Shown here: piece after piece, positions 47,373 to 58,700 of the stretch
How positions within the stretch are numbered: the first letter of the stretch is position 1
Layout: each line of letters starts with the position of its first letter
Source: Lobulomyces angularis
Lineage: Eukaryota; Chytridiomycota; Chytridiomycetes; Lobulomycetales; Lobulomycetaceae
NCBI GenBank assembly: GCA_027604685.1
Contig: JADHYX010000044.1
Coordinates: 3,319 to 67,318, forward strand
Reading direction: 5' to 3'
DNA: 64,000 nucleotides
Position numbers and translations under genes: made by a program
The notes under the pieces: model-generated
Seen by the model: the letters and a program-made list of their open reading frames with translations, nothing else
Told to the model about the DNA's origin: nothing
Databases searched by the model: none

Positions 47373-48081
47373 TTAAACTTTGAAATTTATAACTGATTTT
47401 TCAATAACTGTTAACTTTTTGAATTGGGAAGTATCTATTTGTGATCTCTCCCTTGCATTTTTCAACTGAGGAATCAAGCAACAATCTAGAAAAAAAAATA
47501 AATTATACTTTTAAGAAAGTGTTGTACCTGCGATCGTTGGATGATCACCAACACAAAATAAGTTACCCTCTTCAATTAAACTCTCTAATACTACAAGTCC
47601 ATCGTATATTACTTTCTTTTTAAATTCATTATAATTGACTTCAAATACTTCACTGTTAGAATCATTTTTGTTAAAATAATCAGACAAAATAGTCTTTAAT
47701 CCACTATTTTGCAATGGCTGTATCCCGCTGTTTATAATTTGACTTAATTGTCTTGCCTTTGCACGATTTCTCAAGTGGACTTTAGGAAGTAGATTTACCC
47801 CTTGGTTTGGAAATTTTTCTTCCAAATACTCTATAATTGCTAAACTTTCTAAAGGAATGTTAATTTAATAAAAAAAAAAAACTCAAACCTGTAATAATAA
47901 ATTCTTCCTCATTTTCTATTACCTTTAACGAAGGAACTTTTCCTGCAATGTTTACATTTGCTTCATAGTCGTCCCACTTGCCATTAAATTCCTCGTAGTC
48001 AATGTTCTTTAATTTTAAGGCAAGTCTTACTCTCGAAGAGCAGCTGCTAGTATAAGAAGCATATAAAATAAGTTTTGGCAT
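47373..48081 (-). CDS. Maleylacetoacetate isomerase / zeta-class glutathione transferase
   Basis: Three exons give 208 aa: 47889-48081, 47528-47848, 47373-47485. The enzyme isomerises maleylacetoacetate to fumarylacetoacetate in tyrosine and phenylalanine breakdown, using glutathione. The N-terminal thioredoxin fold has the zeta signature SSCSSRVRLALKLKNIDYE, then GKVPSLKV and ESLAIIEYLEEKFP. The C-terminal helical domain carries VGDHPTIADCCLIPQLKNAR. The last exon is short, and its end (after ID) is more divergent than usual. Introns are 40 and 42 nt. Start at the ATG of MPKLILY; an upstream hydrophobic extension of the frame has no ATG. Confidence 0.88.
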
Positions 48082-48487
48082 GATAAAATAAAAATGTAAA
48101 TAATTGCAGAAGAGAAAAAAAAAAAAGCAATACAAATTTCATATTGCTAAATCTCTACCAAGAAATATTATGATGGCAGGATTGTGAAGCAAAGAGAGCA
48201 TAGAGATCCTGGTGACCTACTCATTTCTAGATTGACACAACATCCAATGATGTCATTGTTGGTGGCATGAAAGACATTTCCTTTAAAATCTACACGTATT
48301 TAAAAAAAAAAAAAAAAGAAATTCTTAAAATTTATCTGTTTAATTCTACGAAAAGTATAGTATCTAAAATCTGATTTGATCTACATCCCTACTGCTACTA
48401 CTTTTTTTTTAGCTTTTTTTCTTAAAAAAAAGTTAAAAGTTTTGCACTGTTGAAAATCCGTAAAGTTACATTGGACTGAACAGCTTA
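48082..48487. other. Intergenic region with a less AT-rich island
   Basis: About 400 bp. At about 48165-48290 the sequence has normal complexity. The plus strand reads REHRDPGDLLISRL in one frame and DVIVGGMKDISFKIYT in the next. It could be a decayed exon; I cannot assign it. Confidence 0.3.
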
Positions 48488-49749
48488 ATGTCCAGTTTTT
48501 CCAAACATCAGAATGTTACATTGAGTGAAGATTTTACATTTAAGAACCAATTTTTTCTAAAGAATGGTAAGAGTGTCTTCAAAAGTAAATACAAGTACAT
48601 TAATACCCACCAAGAACTGAGTCTCATTAAATTTATTGAAAATCTTACATTAAAGCAGAATACCATTACTGACGTATATGCATATTGTTTTCTCAAATTT
48701 TAATTTTCTTAACTTTTTAGATTTCTATGCCTAAAACTAACTCTGATTACACTATTATTCAGGAAGGTGCTGCTAGAAAAAAAATTTTGAAATGCGAAAA
48801 GTTTTTGAAGAGCTTTCTGAACTCGCTTGCAGTGTCGAGGCAAACCCCACAGAGTTGGTTAACTCCTTTTAACTTTAAAATTACAAAAAAAGCGTAAGAA
48901 TACAAAATTGTACTACTAATAAATAAAAACTTAGTTTTTTTGAGGAACTTAAGTTTAACTCTCAATATGTTAACCTTTGTGTTTCAAATCAAAAGTTTAT
49001 TCCATTACCTCTACTGTTTCCCAACGAGTATGAACTGGATGCAGATGGTGCTTTGACCAGAATTAACCGATCAGTTCTAGTAGTTTTGGGACGTCTAACA
49101 GCACGGGGTAACATAAAAAAAAAACTTCTTTGATTAAATGCTCTTTAGGTATTGCTTTTATTGGAGTGCATTGCTATAAAAAACTAAATGAAATATTTGA
49201 AAATTCAACCATAATTATACCAAATTCCACCCGTGCATCAAATAGGAGTTATTTTGCTAATTATGGAAATTTATACTCATATGACGACAAGGCGACTAAG
49301 ACAGTTAATAATCTTCAGTTGACTAGGACTAACTCTTGGTTTGAAAAAAAACGTTTGGAACAGCACTTGATTTTAAAAAAAAAGAAGAGTAATTTGACAT
49401 TGATGGAAGTTGAAAAACCTTTGGACAATGTAGTTACTTTAAAAGAAACTTTGAATCTTCCAAATATACAAATCAAGGAATTGGAACAAAAAGTGTTAAC
49501 AGAACCTCATATCATTATTACTTCAATTGTTTCCGCTGATTCTGAATTGGATCAAGAATGGCTCAGATTTAAAACGAGAGGAATTGGGATGTCTGAAGAG
49601 TAAAACATGTTATTTTTTAAAAAATACTAACATATATTAGGGTGTTGTGGAATGAATTTATGCGAAAAAAGGAAAGACTTCATATAAAAAAAAGTTCTAC
49701 TAGTCTTCGAAGTATAAACAGTTTAGAAGACTTTGGTTGGGAAATGTAA
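48488..49749 (+). CDS. Uncharacterised five-exon protein
   Basis: Exons 48488-48673, 48721-48893, 48935-49107, 49149-49599, 49641-49749 give 363 aa with all junctions in phase. No family recognised. The N-terminal ~120 residues are basic and polar. A more conserved-looking core follows (FIPLPLLFPNEYELDADGAL, then RINRSVLVVLGRLTARGIAF and IGVHCYKKLNEIF), which looks like alternating strands and helices. The C-terminal part is Lys/Asn-rich, ending with SSTSLRSINSLEDFGWEM. There is no signal peptide or transmembrane helix. It faces the isomerase gene divergently, with 406 bp between the starts. Confidence 0.65.
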
Positions 49750-50033
49750 CAACATTTTTAGTATCTTCTTATACTTTTTTTTAGTATAAATTATGAACAT
49801 TTTTAATGGTTTCTTAGTAGAAATTTTATTGTAAAAATTTTATAATAGTTAAAAAATTAGTATTTTCATTAATAGCCACTAAATATACCATTTTAATTAC
49901 TGACTTATTTTCGGAATGATTTTGAGAATCATGTAAATTGTTGGTTATCCATAGTAGCAAAATTACAATTAAAAAAATTATTACACAAAAAAAAAAATAT
50001 TTTATAGCAAAAAATCAATAATTTAATAAAAAT

Positions 50034-51228
50034 ATGGTAAGTAAATTCATAAAAAAAGTGAAACGAAACAAAATCATAAAATATTTTATTTTTTGTAAAG
50101 TTAAATTTCATACCAGATTATTTAAATTCAAAAAAACAATATAATAAAAAAAAAAAGATTAAATTAAAAAAATAAAATAAGGCACGTAATGAAGAAAAAG
50201 CGCAATCAATGCTGTTCAGGTTTCGAGCCGCAAAGAATGCTGATCTTAATTCCTCAAAAAAGGTGCAACGACCTTTTTACGCTACCGATTGCAATTCAAC
50301 TGTTGAAGCTGAAAACTGGAGAACTCAAGTTTTAAGAGAAATTGCCAAAAAAATTTCGCTTTCCATGAAAGGTAAATTTGTTTTTTTTTGAGTTTTATTC
50401 ATTAATTTTTTTTTTTTTATTCTTCATATTCTTAAAAAGAAACACTCTCTGATCAGCAAATCAGAGATAATAATGATGCAATTAATAAACTTTTAAGAGA
50501 AAAAGATAGATGGGAAGTAAGAATCAAGGAGCTAGGAGGTCCTGATCATAAAGTATTAAACTCGCCATCTACTTTTTAAATTTTTTTTCATTAAAATAGA
50601 AAACTGGAATCAAAACTATAGATCGAGAAGGAAGGGAAGTACCTGGGTCAAAAGGATATAAATATTTCGGGAGAGCAAAAGAATTACCAGGAATCAGAGA
50701 ACTATTTGAAAGTGCTGATGGTGTGAAGAAACACTGAAAAATTAAATTTTGTTTTTTAATCCTTTTTTTTGTTTAGCTGAAATACCTGTTTCAAAATCAA
50801 GAAAAGATTTATACAAAAATGTTGATGCAGACTATTTCGGCTATCGAGATGAAGAAGATCCATTTTTGCTACCTTATGAAGAAAAAATAGAAAAATTAGG
50901 TAACACTGAACTGAAATGTCAAAATTTTGAAATAATATAAAACACACTTTTTTTCTAGAGCTGAAGAATTATGAGCGAGAATTTAAAAAAAAAAAGATTG
51001 AAGAAGAAAAAGAAAAAAAAAATGAAAGCGATGAAGAGTTGGGAAATTTAAAAAGCGAAGACCTGCTGCAACTTCCCAAAGTATATTGTAGTATTCCGAA
51101 TCAGAAGGAAATAGAGGCGTTTTTACTTAGGAGACGGAAACAGGTATTCTATTTTACTTTTTTTGTTTAATTTTTCCATAATTTAAATTCGTGTACAGGC
51201 GTTGTTGAATTTATACGTAGGAAAATAA
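50034..51228 (+). CDS. ISY1: Pre-mRNA splicing factor ISY1
   Basis: Seven exons give 254 aa: 50034-50036, 50182-50371, 50440-50552, 50600-50720, 50777-50899, 50959-51143, 51199-51228. ISY1 is part of the Prp19-associated (NTC) spliceosome complex and stabilises the catalytic core. After the first splice the protein begins MARNEEKAQSMLFRFRAAKN, the exact family start. Then come FYATDCNSTVEAENWRTQVL, INKLLREKDRWEVRIKELGG, PGSKGYKYFGRAKELPGIRE and YGYRDEEDP-type DADYFGYRDEEDPFLLPYE. The whole first exon is the ATG, followed by a 145-nt intron with donor GTAAGT. No other upstream ATG in frame gives the family N-terminus. Length is normal for the short (fungal-type) ISY1. Confidence 0.93.
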
Positions 51229-51526
51229 TGAAACTCATTGTTATAACTATATTAAATAATATATGTAATATAAAAAAAAAAAATCTTTTTAACTTAATTT
51301 TCATAGCTTGTGAAGTTGCATTTTACTTTTTGTATTCAGAAACTAAAAAAAAATATTCACAGAATGCAATTGTAACAAGCAATAAAGATTTAGATCTTAA
51401 CTTACTACTTTTTATTTTATATTCAAAAAATTAGTACATTTTTTAGCAAAATTTGTTACTAAACAAGTAAAAAAAAAGATTTACAATTTAAAATGAAAAA
51501 GCAACTCTGTAATGGTGGATAAATTA

Positions 51527-53220
51527 TTAATATCCATAATCCTTATTATAATAATGTTTTTTGTGCTTTTTATAATGCTTTCTGTAACTATAATGTTTTT
51601 TGCTCCTGTATTTGTTGTAACTATCATAACTTCCATAACTATCTTGAGAATTTAAACTTTGTTCATTTTCATCTCCTTCATCTCCTTCATCGTCGTCCTC
51701 GTCGTCATCATCATCATCTTCAAAATTAACATCATCGTCATCATCGTCAAAATCAGCAGCTAGTTAAATAAAAAGAAAAATTATTAAACTATAAGTTCAG
51801 ACCACTTTCTTTACCTTCAGGTCTCAATGCCACAGCATTTCTTTCCTCCCTCCCGTCTTTGTATGTTATCCATGTCTCAGTGCGATCACCAAAATTTCCC
51901 TCTTGTGGAGATGAAAACACTTCAGTTAATGTACCTTCTGCATCTAAGTTCCATTTATAGTCTCTTGCCCACTCCGGGGCATAGGATGGCCATCCTTTTG
52001 TACCAATATGATGTGGGGGGCCACTAAATATTTTAGTGATATGTAAACAGTAAAAATTGTTAAATTTCTCTTACGGATAAGCTGTAAGTTCTTGCGCATC
52101 AACAGATGATGAAGTCAAGGATTGCTCTGCTTCACTCCCTTCGTTTTTACATAAGATTAACCAACAAAAAAAAATAAAATTTCACCTTCAGCATTTAAAG
52201 CAACGGCACTTTTTTCTTCTCTACCGTCTGCGTAAGTAACCCATGTTTCAGTACGATCACCAAAATTTCCTTTTTGGGGGCCAGTAAAGATTTCAGTTAA
52301 GGTACCCTTTGAATCCAAAGTCCATCTATAACGCCTAGCCCATTTTGGTGCATATTTTGGCCAACCTTTACTTCCTCGTTTGTGTGGCGGTCCGCTGATT
52401 TATAGAAAATCGTTTAATTAATTTTAATATAAATTTTTTAATTACGGATAAACTGTAGCTTGTTGCGAAACCAATGATTGCTCTGATGTTGCATCATCTT
52501 CATTTACATCTAATAAAGATAAAATTGGTATCGTGAACTTTTTAAAATTGCAAACCATCTGCTCTCAAAGCTACGGCACTTTTTTCCTCCCTACCGTCTG
52601 CGTATGTTATCCAAGTTTCTTTACGGTCACCAAAATTGCCCTTTTGAGGTCCAGTGAAAATTTCAGTTAATGTTCCTAGTTGCAAAGATTTATCAAAAAT
52701 TACTCAAATAATTATAATACCTTGCTTATCAATCTTCCATTTATATTTGGTGGCCCACTTAGGCGCATACTTGGGCCAGCCCTTGAACCCTTTATGGTGA
52801 GGTTTTCCACTATAGTTGTAAAGTTAAACAAAACAAATTCAGAAAAAAGTGGAGTTTATAGCTTACGGATAAACTGTTAACGAAGAAGAAGTTAAGCTGG
52901 CAACTTTTGAATCAGCGGTTAAAGACTGATCTTGATCTTCATCATCTTCATCATCTGTAGCATCAGCTGAAAGATAGTATTTTTTTTTGTGGTGTTTATG
53001 GTGTTTTTTATGATGATAACGACTATATCCTTTATGCTAAATATTAAAAATGAGTTTTTTATTTTGTAAAAAATAGCAGTGAATATACCCTGTTGTACTT
53101 ATGTTTATAATGTTGAACATAGTTGTCGTCACCTGCATAATAACTAGAAGGAGCGGAGAGGACTAGTAGTGATGAAGTAGCAATAATAACCAAGGTTGCT
53201 AACGAAGAATTTATTAACAT
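51527..53220 (-). CDS. Secreted three-repeat protein with His/Lys/Tyr-rich and acidic flanks
   Basis: Nine exons give 429 aa: 53089-53220, 52867-53036, 52721-52809, 52556-52675, 52446-52509, 52186-52394, 52075-52138, 51815-52023, 51527-51759. The signal peptide is MLINSSLATLVIIATSSLLV (through SAP). A basic aromatic segment follows (HYKHKYNR, YSRYHHKKHHKHHKKKYYLS), then an acidic run. Three copies of a ~70-residue unit start at YPGK, YPGP and YPGP: GWPKYAPKWAxxYxW, GTLTEIFTGPQKGNFGDR, ETWITYADGREEKSAVAL. They are separated by acidic EQSL(T/V)S linkers. A long Asp/Glu run and a QSLNS...YRKHYKKHKKHYY tail end the protein. I do not recognise the repeat. Intron positions repeat with the units, so the copies arose by internal duplication. 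The flanks match the DOMON protein tail. Confidence 0.88.
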
Positions 53221-53271
53221 TGTTGCTTAAATTTATTGTTGTAAGAAATAAACTTAAGATATTATAAAGGA

Positions 53272-53645
53272 ATGGAGGGCTTTGCTTTTTTGACACAGCC
53301 GAAAAAAATTATTGCTCTTCAGCATCAACCACAACCAGTTTCATTTGGATTTTGGAACCGTTTAAAGGTTGGTAAAACACTATAACAACTCAACTAATTG
53401 GTAGAGAGAAGCTTCTATTGATCATAGTCACAAAAGTAGGAAAAGAAATATTTGGTATGGTAAAAGGTTTTTTGCATTTATAAATTTTTAAACGTATTTT
53501 TGTTTTATTTTTAACTTTTTTACAAGATGTACTTTGTATTTTTTTAATTGGATTTTATATTCATTTCAGATCTATTTGTAACTTTGCAAGTAACATTATT
53601 GTAAACAAATGTGCATTTATTACGAAGAAACAAATTTTCAAGTAA
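53272..53645 (+). CDS. Small single-helix membrane protein
   Basis: Three exons (53272-53367, 53405-53459, 53527-53645) give 89 aa. The N-terminal half is polar (MEGFAFLTQPKKIIALQHQP, then FGFWNRLK and a His/Lys/Arg-rich stretch). One hydrophobic segment follows (VLCIFLIGFYIHF). The shape resembles small inner-membrane or ER proteins; no family is recognised. The start lies only 51 bp from the start of the divergent repeat-protein gene. The first intron is 37 nt. Confidence 0.45.
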
Positions 53646-54007
53646 TAAGAAGGACTACTAAATAACGACCCTTTTTTGTTCCTTTGTAAAATTAACAAAA
53701 TAGGAAATAATAGAGTAGTTACATATCTAATAATCTTTTTCATTTAATTAAACTAAATTAAAAATTTGAAATGAAGATTCAGCCGCGTTACACAGGATGA
53801 ATAAATGTAATGCAAAATTATCACCTTTTTGTATCAAATTGCAAAGACATCAAGACAAATCAATTTTCGGTTTTTGGGATAATGAAATGACCGCAAAGAA
53901 TTATTTTTTCAGATTTTATCATATTAGAATCTATTTTTCACCACTCAAATCAATAAATATACTTTTTTTATTTTATTTTTAAACTTATTTTAAAAACCAA
54001 ATATTGA
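53646..54007. other. Intergenic spacer
   Basis: About 360 bp between two plus-strand genes; short frames on both strands look like noise. Confidence 0.45.
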
Positions 54008-55449
54008 ATGAGTTCACTTAATATATCCAGTAATCCCAATGCTGTAATTGGGACTTCAGTTTCTGCAACTGACAAATCAATGGAAACACTCTTAAATGTT
54101 GCTATTGGCTTAGAAGCATTTAGTATGTTTTGTAGCTTAACAATACCTGTCATGTAAATAATCAATTAGCCTTATTACCTAACCATTATATTGTAAATTT
54201 AGTTTTATTATAGCATGGAAGTATTCAAATGAGCTTACAAAAAGGTATCAAAAAAATTCTAATTCGTTGATTATTCAAAAACATAGAGTGTCATTTCAAC
54301 TAACTGTAACTCTTGCGCTAGTAGAAGCTCTATACGCTGGCGCTCAAATTTTTTCTAATGTATATGTAACAGAAGGATTTTTATGCCAGTTTGGCATCTT
54401 TCTTTATGTGTTCTTTGCATTACTTACAATTGTTTTATCCATGTGCATTGGTAATTAAATAAAATATTTTATGAATGTTCGTTATTTCCTTTCTAATTTT
54501 AATTCTTTGATAATCCTTAGCAATCAATTTACAACTCGTTTTTGTATACAATAAAAGATATGAAAATGCTTTTAGTTGGTACATATTATGTTCTATAATA
54601 GGATGTCTATGTTTGAGTTTACCACCTCTGTTTTTTAATGCATATGGTTCTCACATCTTTATTTGAAATCTGTTCTGATTATTTTCTAGGTTTTGATGAA
54701 ACTTCAAATTCATGTTGGTATACTCGTCAATACGACACCAAAATAGGGAATCTGTACATATCTCCCTTCAAATGGACTATGTTTTATATCCCAGCATTAG
54801 GTATTGTTTTTCACTAAACCCAAAAAATAAAATAATATATATTAACACCATTTTTTTATCTTGAAGTATTTATAAGTTATTCTACTTTTGCATCAATTAG
54901 TGTTATGGTCAAGTTAGCTCGAGCGCAAAAAGAGTCTATGTCATCACTTTCTGACAGTAATAGTAAACAGCAGCAAAAAGCAAAAAAAATCATTACTAAA
55001 CTGGTTTCTCGCTTAATGTTTTATCCACTTATTCCGCTTTTCGCGCAGTTTTTTGTAAAGTTTTGATATATTTTTTGTTTATATTTTGAATAGAACATCT
55101 ATGGGGAGGCTGACTATGCAATTTCTCATGAAAACAAATTTAGTTTGTTAGTAGCCTCTTTTGTGGGAACAAGCATAATGGTATATTGGATATCTGAGTC
55201 ACTAAATATTAATTTTATTTAAAGGGAACTTTAACCACTACCTTGTTTTTTTTAATTGATCCAAGTTGGATGAAGTTGAAAGCTGACATGTATAAAAGAT
55301 GGTTTCCTACTAAAGTTCAAGATGCCGGCTCTTCTACTAAGGAAAGTGATTCAAAAAGTGCGATGCAGTCTGGTACTCTTCGCTTTTCACCTTATAATTC
55401 TCACAATGAGGATGAAAATAGACATAAAAATGTTGCAAAATTTGTTTAA
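54008..55449 (+). CDS. Seven-transmembrane receptor, cAMP-receptor/Git3-like
   Basis: Seven exons give 376 aa: 54008-54153, 54203-54450, 54521-54646, 54690-54800, 54867-55054, 55094-55180, 55225-55449. An N-glycosylation site in the short N-terminus (NISSN) precedes seven hydrophobic segments: VAIGLEAFSMFCSLTIPVIF; LTVTLALVEALYAGAQIF; CQFGIFLYVFFALLTIVLSM; WYILCSIIGCLCLSLPPLFF; FYIPALVFISYSTFASISV; LMFYPLIPLFAQFF; VASFVGTSIMGTLTTTLFFL. The pattern (NLQLVFVYNKRYE after TM3, Cys in the TM3 start and second loop, P-x-x-P in TM6) fits the cAMP-receptor-like/GPR1 group of fungal and amoebozoan GPCRs. A Ser/Thr-rich tail could be phosphorylated. The ligand is unknown. Confidence 0.75.
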
Positions 55450-55705
55450 GCTTAAATTTATTTTCCAATTTCTTTTTCGCAATTTAATTAGCATTTATTT
55501 TATTAAAATTTTATTTAAATTTCCTTTAATCTTATTTATTTTCAAAAATAGAGGATTAAATTGTACTTTTACCAATACTTTTATTTTCATTAAATTAAAA
55601 CAATCTATATAAGTGATTTAAAAATTATCTCACTTAACTTTAATATAATTTTGTACAATAATTACTGATTAAAAAACCTACATCTATAAAATTTATATTT
55701 ATATA

Positions 55706-58700
55706 TTATGGGATAGGGTTAGTAGTGGGTAAAGTGATTTGGTGCCCATTGCTGTTACTGATTGAAACACCTGTTGTTGCTCTTGATGCTACAATATTGG
55801 CTTAGTGAGTTAAAATAAAAAATTTAAATTAACACATACCCTCTTTTTTTAAATTAACATTAATAAGATACTTCATGGTATTTTCAGCAGTAGTTTCCTT
55901 TTGTTGAACATTTTTCAAGTCCTTTCTTAATGTATTAATTTCTTTGATTAAAGTGACATTTTCCTGCATAATTCTCATGTTATCACTTCTGTGCATTCCT
56001 TGGTCTTTTGTTACTTTTTTTCTTAAGGACGATACTGTTTTTTCTAGATATTCTCGTTGTCTAGCATATTCTTGCTGCACATCTACTTCATAGCTTTCTC
56101 CCTCTTTGTCTCCTTCTTTACAGAACTTTTGATAAAGCTTTTTTAAACTTGACTAAAATAAATCATTACAATTATTATGCTGGTTCGATTTAAATTAATA
56201 TTGTTACTTTTAGCATTTTTGGTTCCTGAATATATTGTAAACATTCTATTAAATCAACTTTAAATCTCCAAACATTGGTAGAGAGCACCTTCCACCTTTC
56301 TCTTTCTCTTGTAACTTCACTTTCTGCCGCTTTTAACTGTATTTTAAGATCAGTAATAGCCAGCTCCAATTTAGAATTAGATTTAAAGTATTGATCTAGT
56401 TCAACATCCATATCCTATCAAAAAATATGCTTTTAAAAACTTTTTTTGTAAAACGATTTGAACACCTTTATTTGAGCAGTCATCCCCTGAATATCTTGCT
56501 CTCTAGGTTCTATCTGTCTTTTTAGTTCTTTAATTTTGTAATCTAACACAAATTTAAACTTTTCCAATTCTTGATTTTTCTTTTTTAAGTCATAAATTCT
56601 TTTTTCTGATTTATTAATGATAAGTAATTTTAATAAAATTAATAAAAGCTACCTTTATCCTGTATCGTTTCATCACGTTCTTGTATCTTAAATTTTTATG
56701 AAAATTAATATTGATATTAAAAACTGTAAAGCTACCTCTTTTTTCAGACCAGATATATCTTTTTCTAAACTTTTAATAACAGTATGCAGTTTCTTTTCTT
56801 CGAGATACATTTTATTAATTTCCGCCTTTTGAGCATCGATTTCACTTTGAAGTGTATTGAATTTTTTTCGCATTACTCCATTTTCACCTTTTAGTCTTAG
56901 TCCAACCTCTTTCTCATCTTTCAATTTTCTTTCATATTTGACTTTTAATCCTGCTATCTCAGTGTCCGCATCTTCTTCAGTTTCTCTAGTTGTTTCTTCA
57001 ATTTCAATAAACTGACCTCTCATTTCACTTTTTAACTAAGTATCATAGCATTAATTATAATTTTAAGAAAAAAAAATAGTGCTGTACTTTATCTATTTCA
57101 CTTTGTTTTTCTTTTAACTTTGTCTCAAAATGATTTACTAGATCTGCCATAACTTTTTCTTTAGCAATCTGCATATCTTTCATTTGTCGTTCCCATTGTT
57201 TGCGCAGGTCAGCCGTTTTTAATTGAATTTCTTGATATTTATCATACTCTGCCATTAATTTTGAATTATGGATGGTGTCAAGTTCCTGAAAGAAATTAAA
57301 AATTATTCTACACATTTTTCGAATGTACATACCATGAGCTCCTTAGTATGTCTTTCTTTTTCCTCACTCATTTCCTCATCGTGTCTTACCTCTTCCTTTT
57401 CTTTATCTGTTTTTAACACATTACTTGTAATCTTTAAAGCTTCAATCTCTTGCATAAACTTTTCAGTCACTTCTTTAATTTTTTCACTAAAATTCATGTC
57501 TTTTAATCTAATTTGATACTCATTTTCCATTTTTAGTTCTTCAACTCTAGTTTTTAATTCAGCCATTAAAGAATTTTTTTCCTCTAAATCTGATTTTGTA
57601 ACCAATATCTAATTTTTTTTGAACTTTCAACAAAATTTAAATAAAAAATATTTAACCTCATCCGAGTAAATAATTTCTTTAGAACTTTTGGCACCGCGGG
57701 TATCCTTATCACTTATTTTAAATACATATAGGCATCCATCTTCAGAAGTTGAGAATAAAAACTGATCGTCATAACTGACTCGCAGTTTTGTGATAACACT
57801 TGAATGTCCCTGATGCTCCTGGTAGTCACCCCCACCGTTGAATGCATTAGTTCCTCCACCTCCACTTTCACTCGTTCCCACTTGCATAGCTAAATTTGCT
57901 GATCCCAGGGGAAACCTCATGGATCTGATTTTTCCTGAAGTAGAACCTAAAAACATCATTTTTCCAGAGTGAGAAAGAACCACCTGTGTCAAAACCACAT
58001 CAGATTCTATTAATTAAATGTTAAAAAGTTGCAGCATAATCGTAATAAAAAAATACCAATTTCTCTTACAATTTGTGAATCTACGATTTCCTATTTCAAA
58101 AACATGAAAAGTTAAAATTTGCGAAGGAGTACTTTTAAAACCTTCAAGGATTTATCACTTCCAACAGCATAAATTGATTTACCATCTGGTGATGAAACAG
58201 CACATGTGTAGGAACAACTTTTCAAAATATTTTCTCCTTCTCTTTTAAATGCGGATCCACCGCCGCCATTAACACCTGGCACACTGGTGCTAGCAGTTGC
58301 TAGATCTTTTAACCCCCAATCGTATATAGCTCCATCCATTCCAGAGGATATTATTTTTGAGTCATCAAATGACCAAAATAAACTTCTAACTTTTCCATTA
58401 TGGCCTTTCAAATTTCCCAGATTTTCAAAGTTCCAAGTAGAATATATTTGAATTGTATTTCCATGAACTGCGGCAAAATACTGTCCACCATTACTAAATC
58501 GACACTAGTTGTTTTTAATTTGGTAAATAAATAAGTTTTTTAATTTAAAAAAAACCTCTCTGCATCCTCTAACAGTAAACTCACGAAAGGGTCGTATATC
58601 GTCAATTAATAAATTCATTAATCTTAATTTATCAGAAAATCCAACTAAAATGTAAAGTCCAGAAGGATGTAACGCAACTGAAAAAGCTTCCTCTGGAAAA

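Noticed and set aside
51228..51434. 68-codon plus-strand ORF after ISY1
   Set aside because: It overlaps the ISY1 stop codon and encodes a Lys/Leu/Asn-rich peptide typical of AT-rich noise.
53561..53982. Short ORFs on both strands between the small membrane protein and the 7TM gene
   Set aside because: No composition, splice or family support, and one is antisense to the last exon of the small gene.
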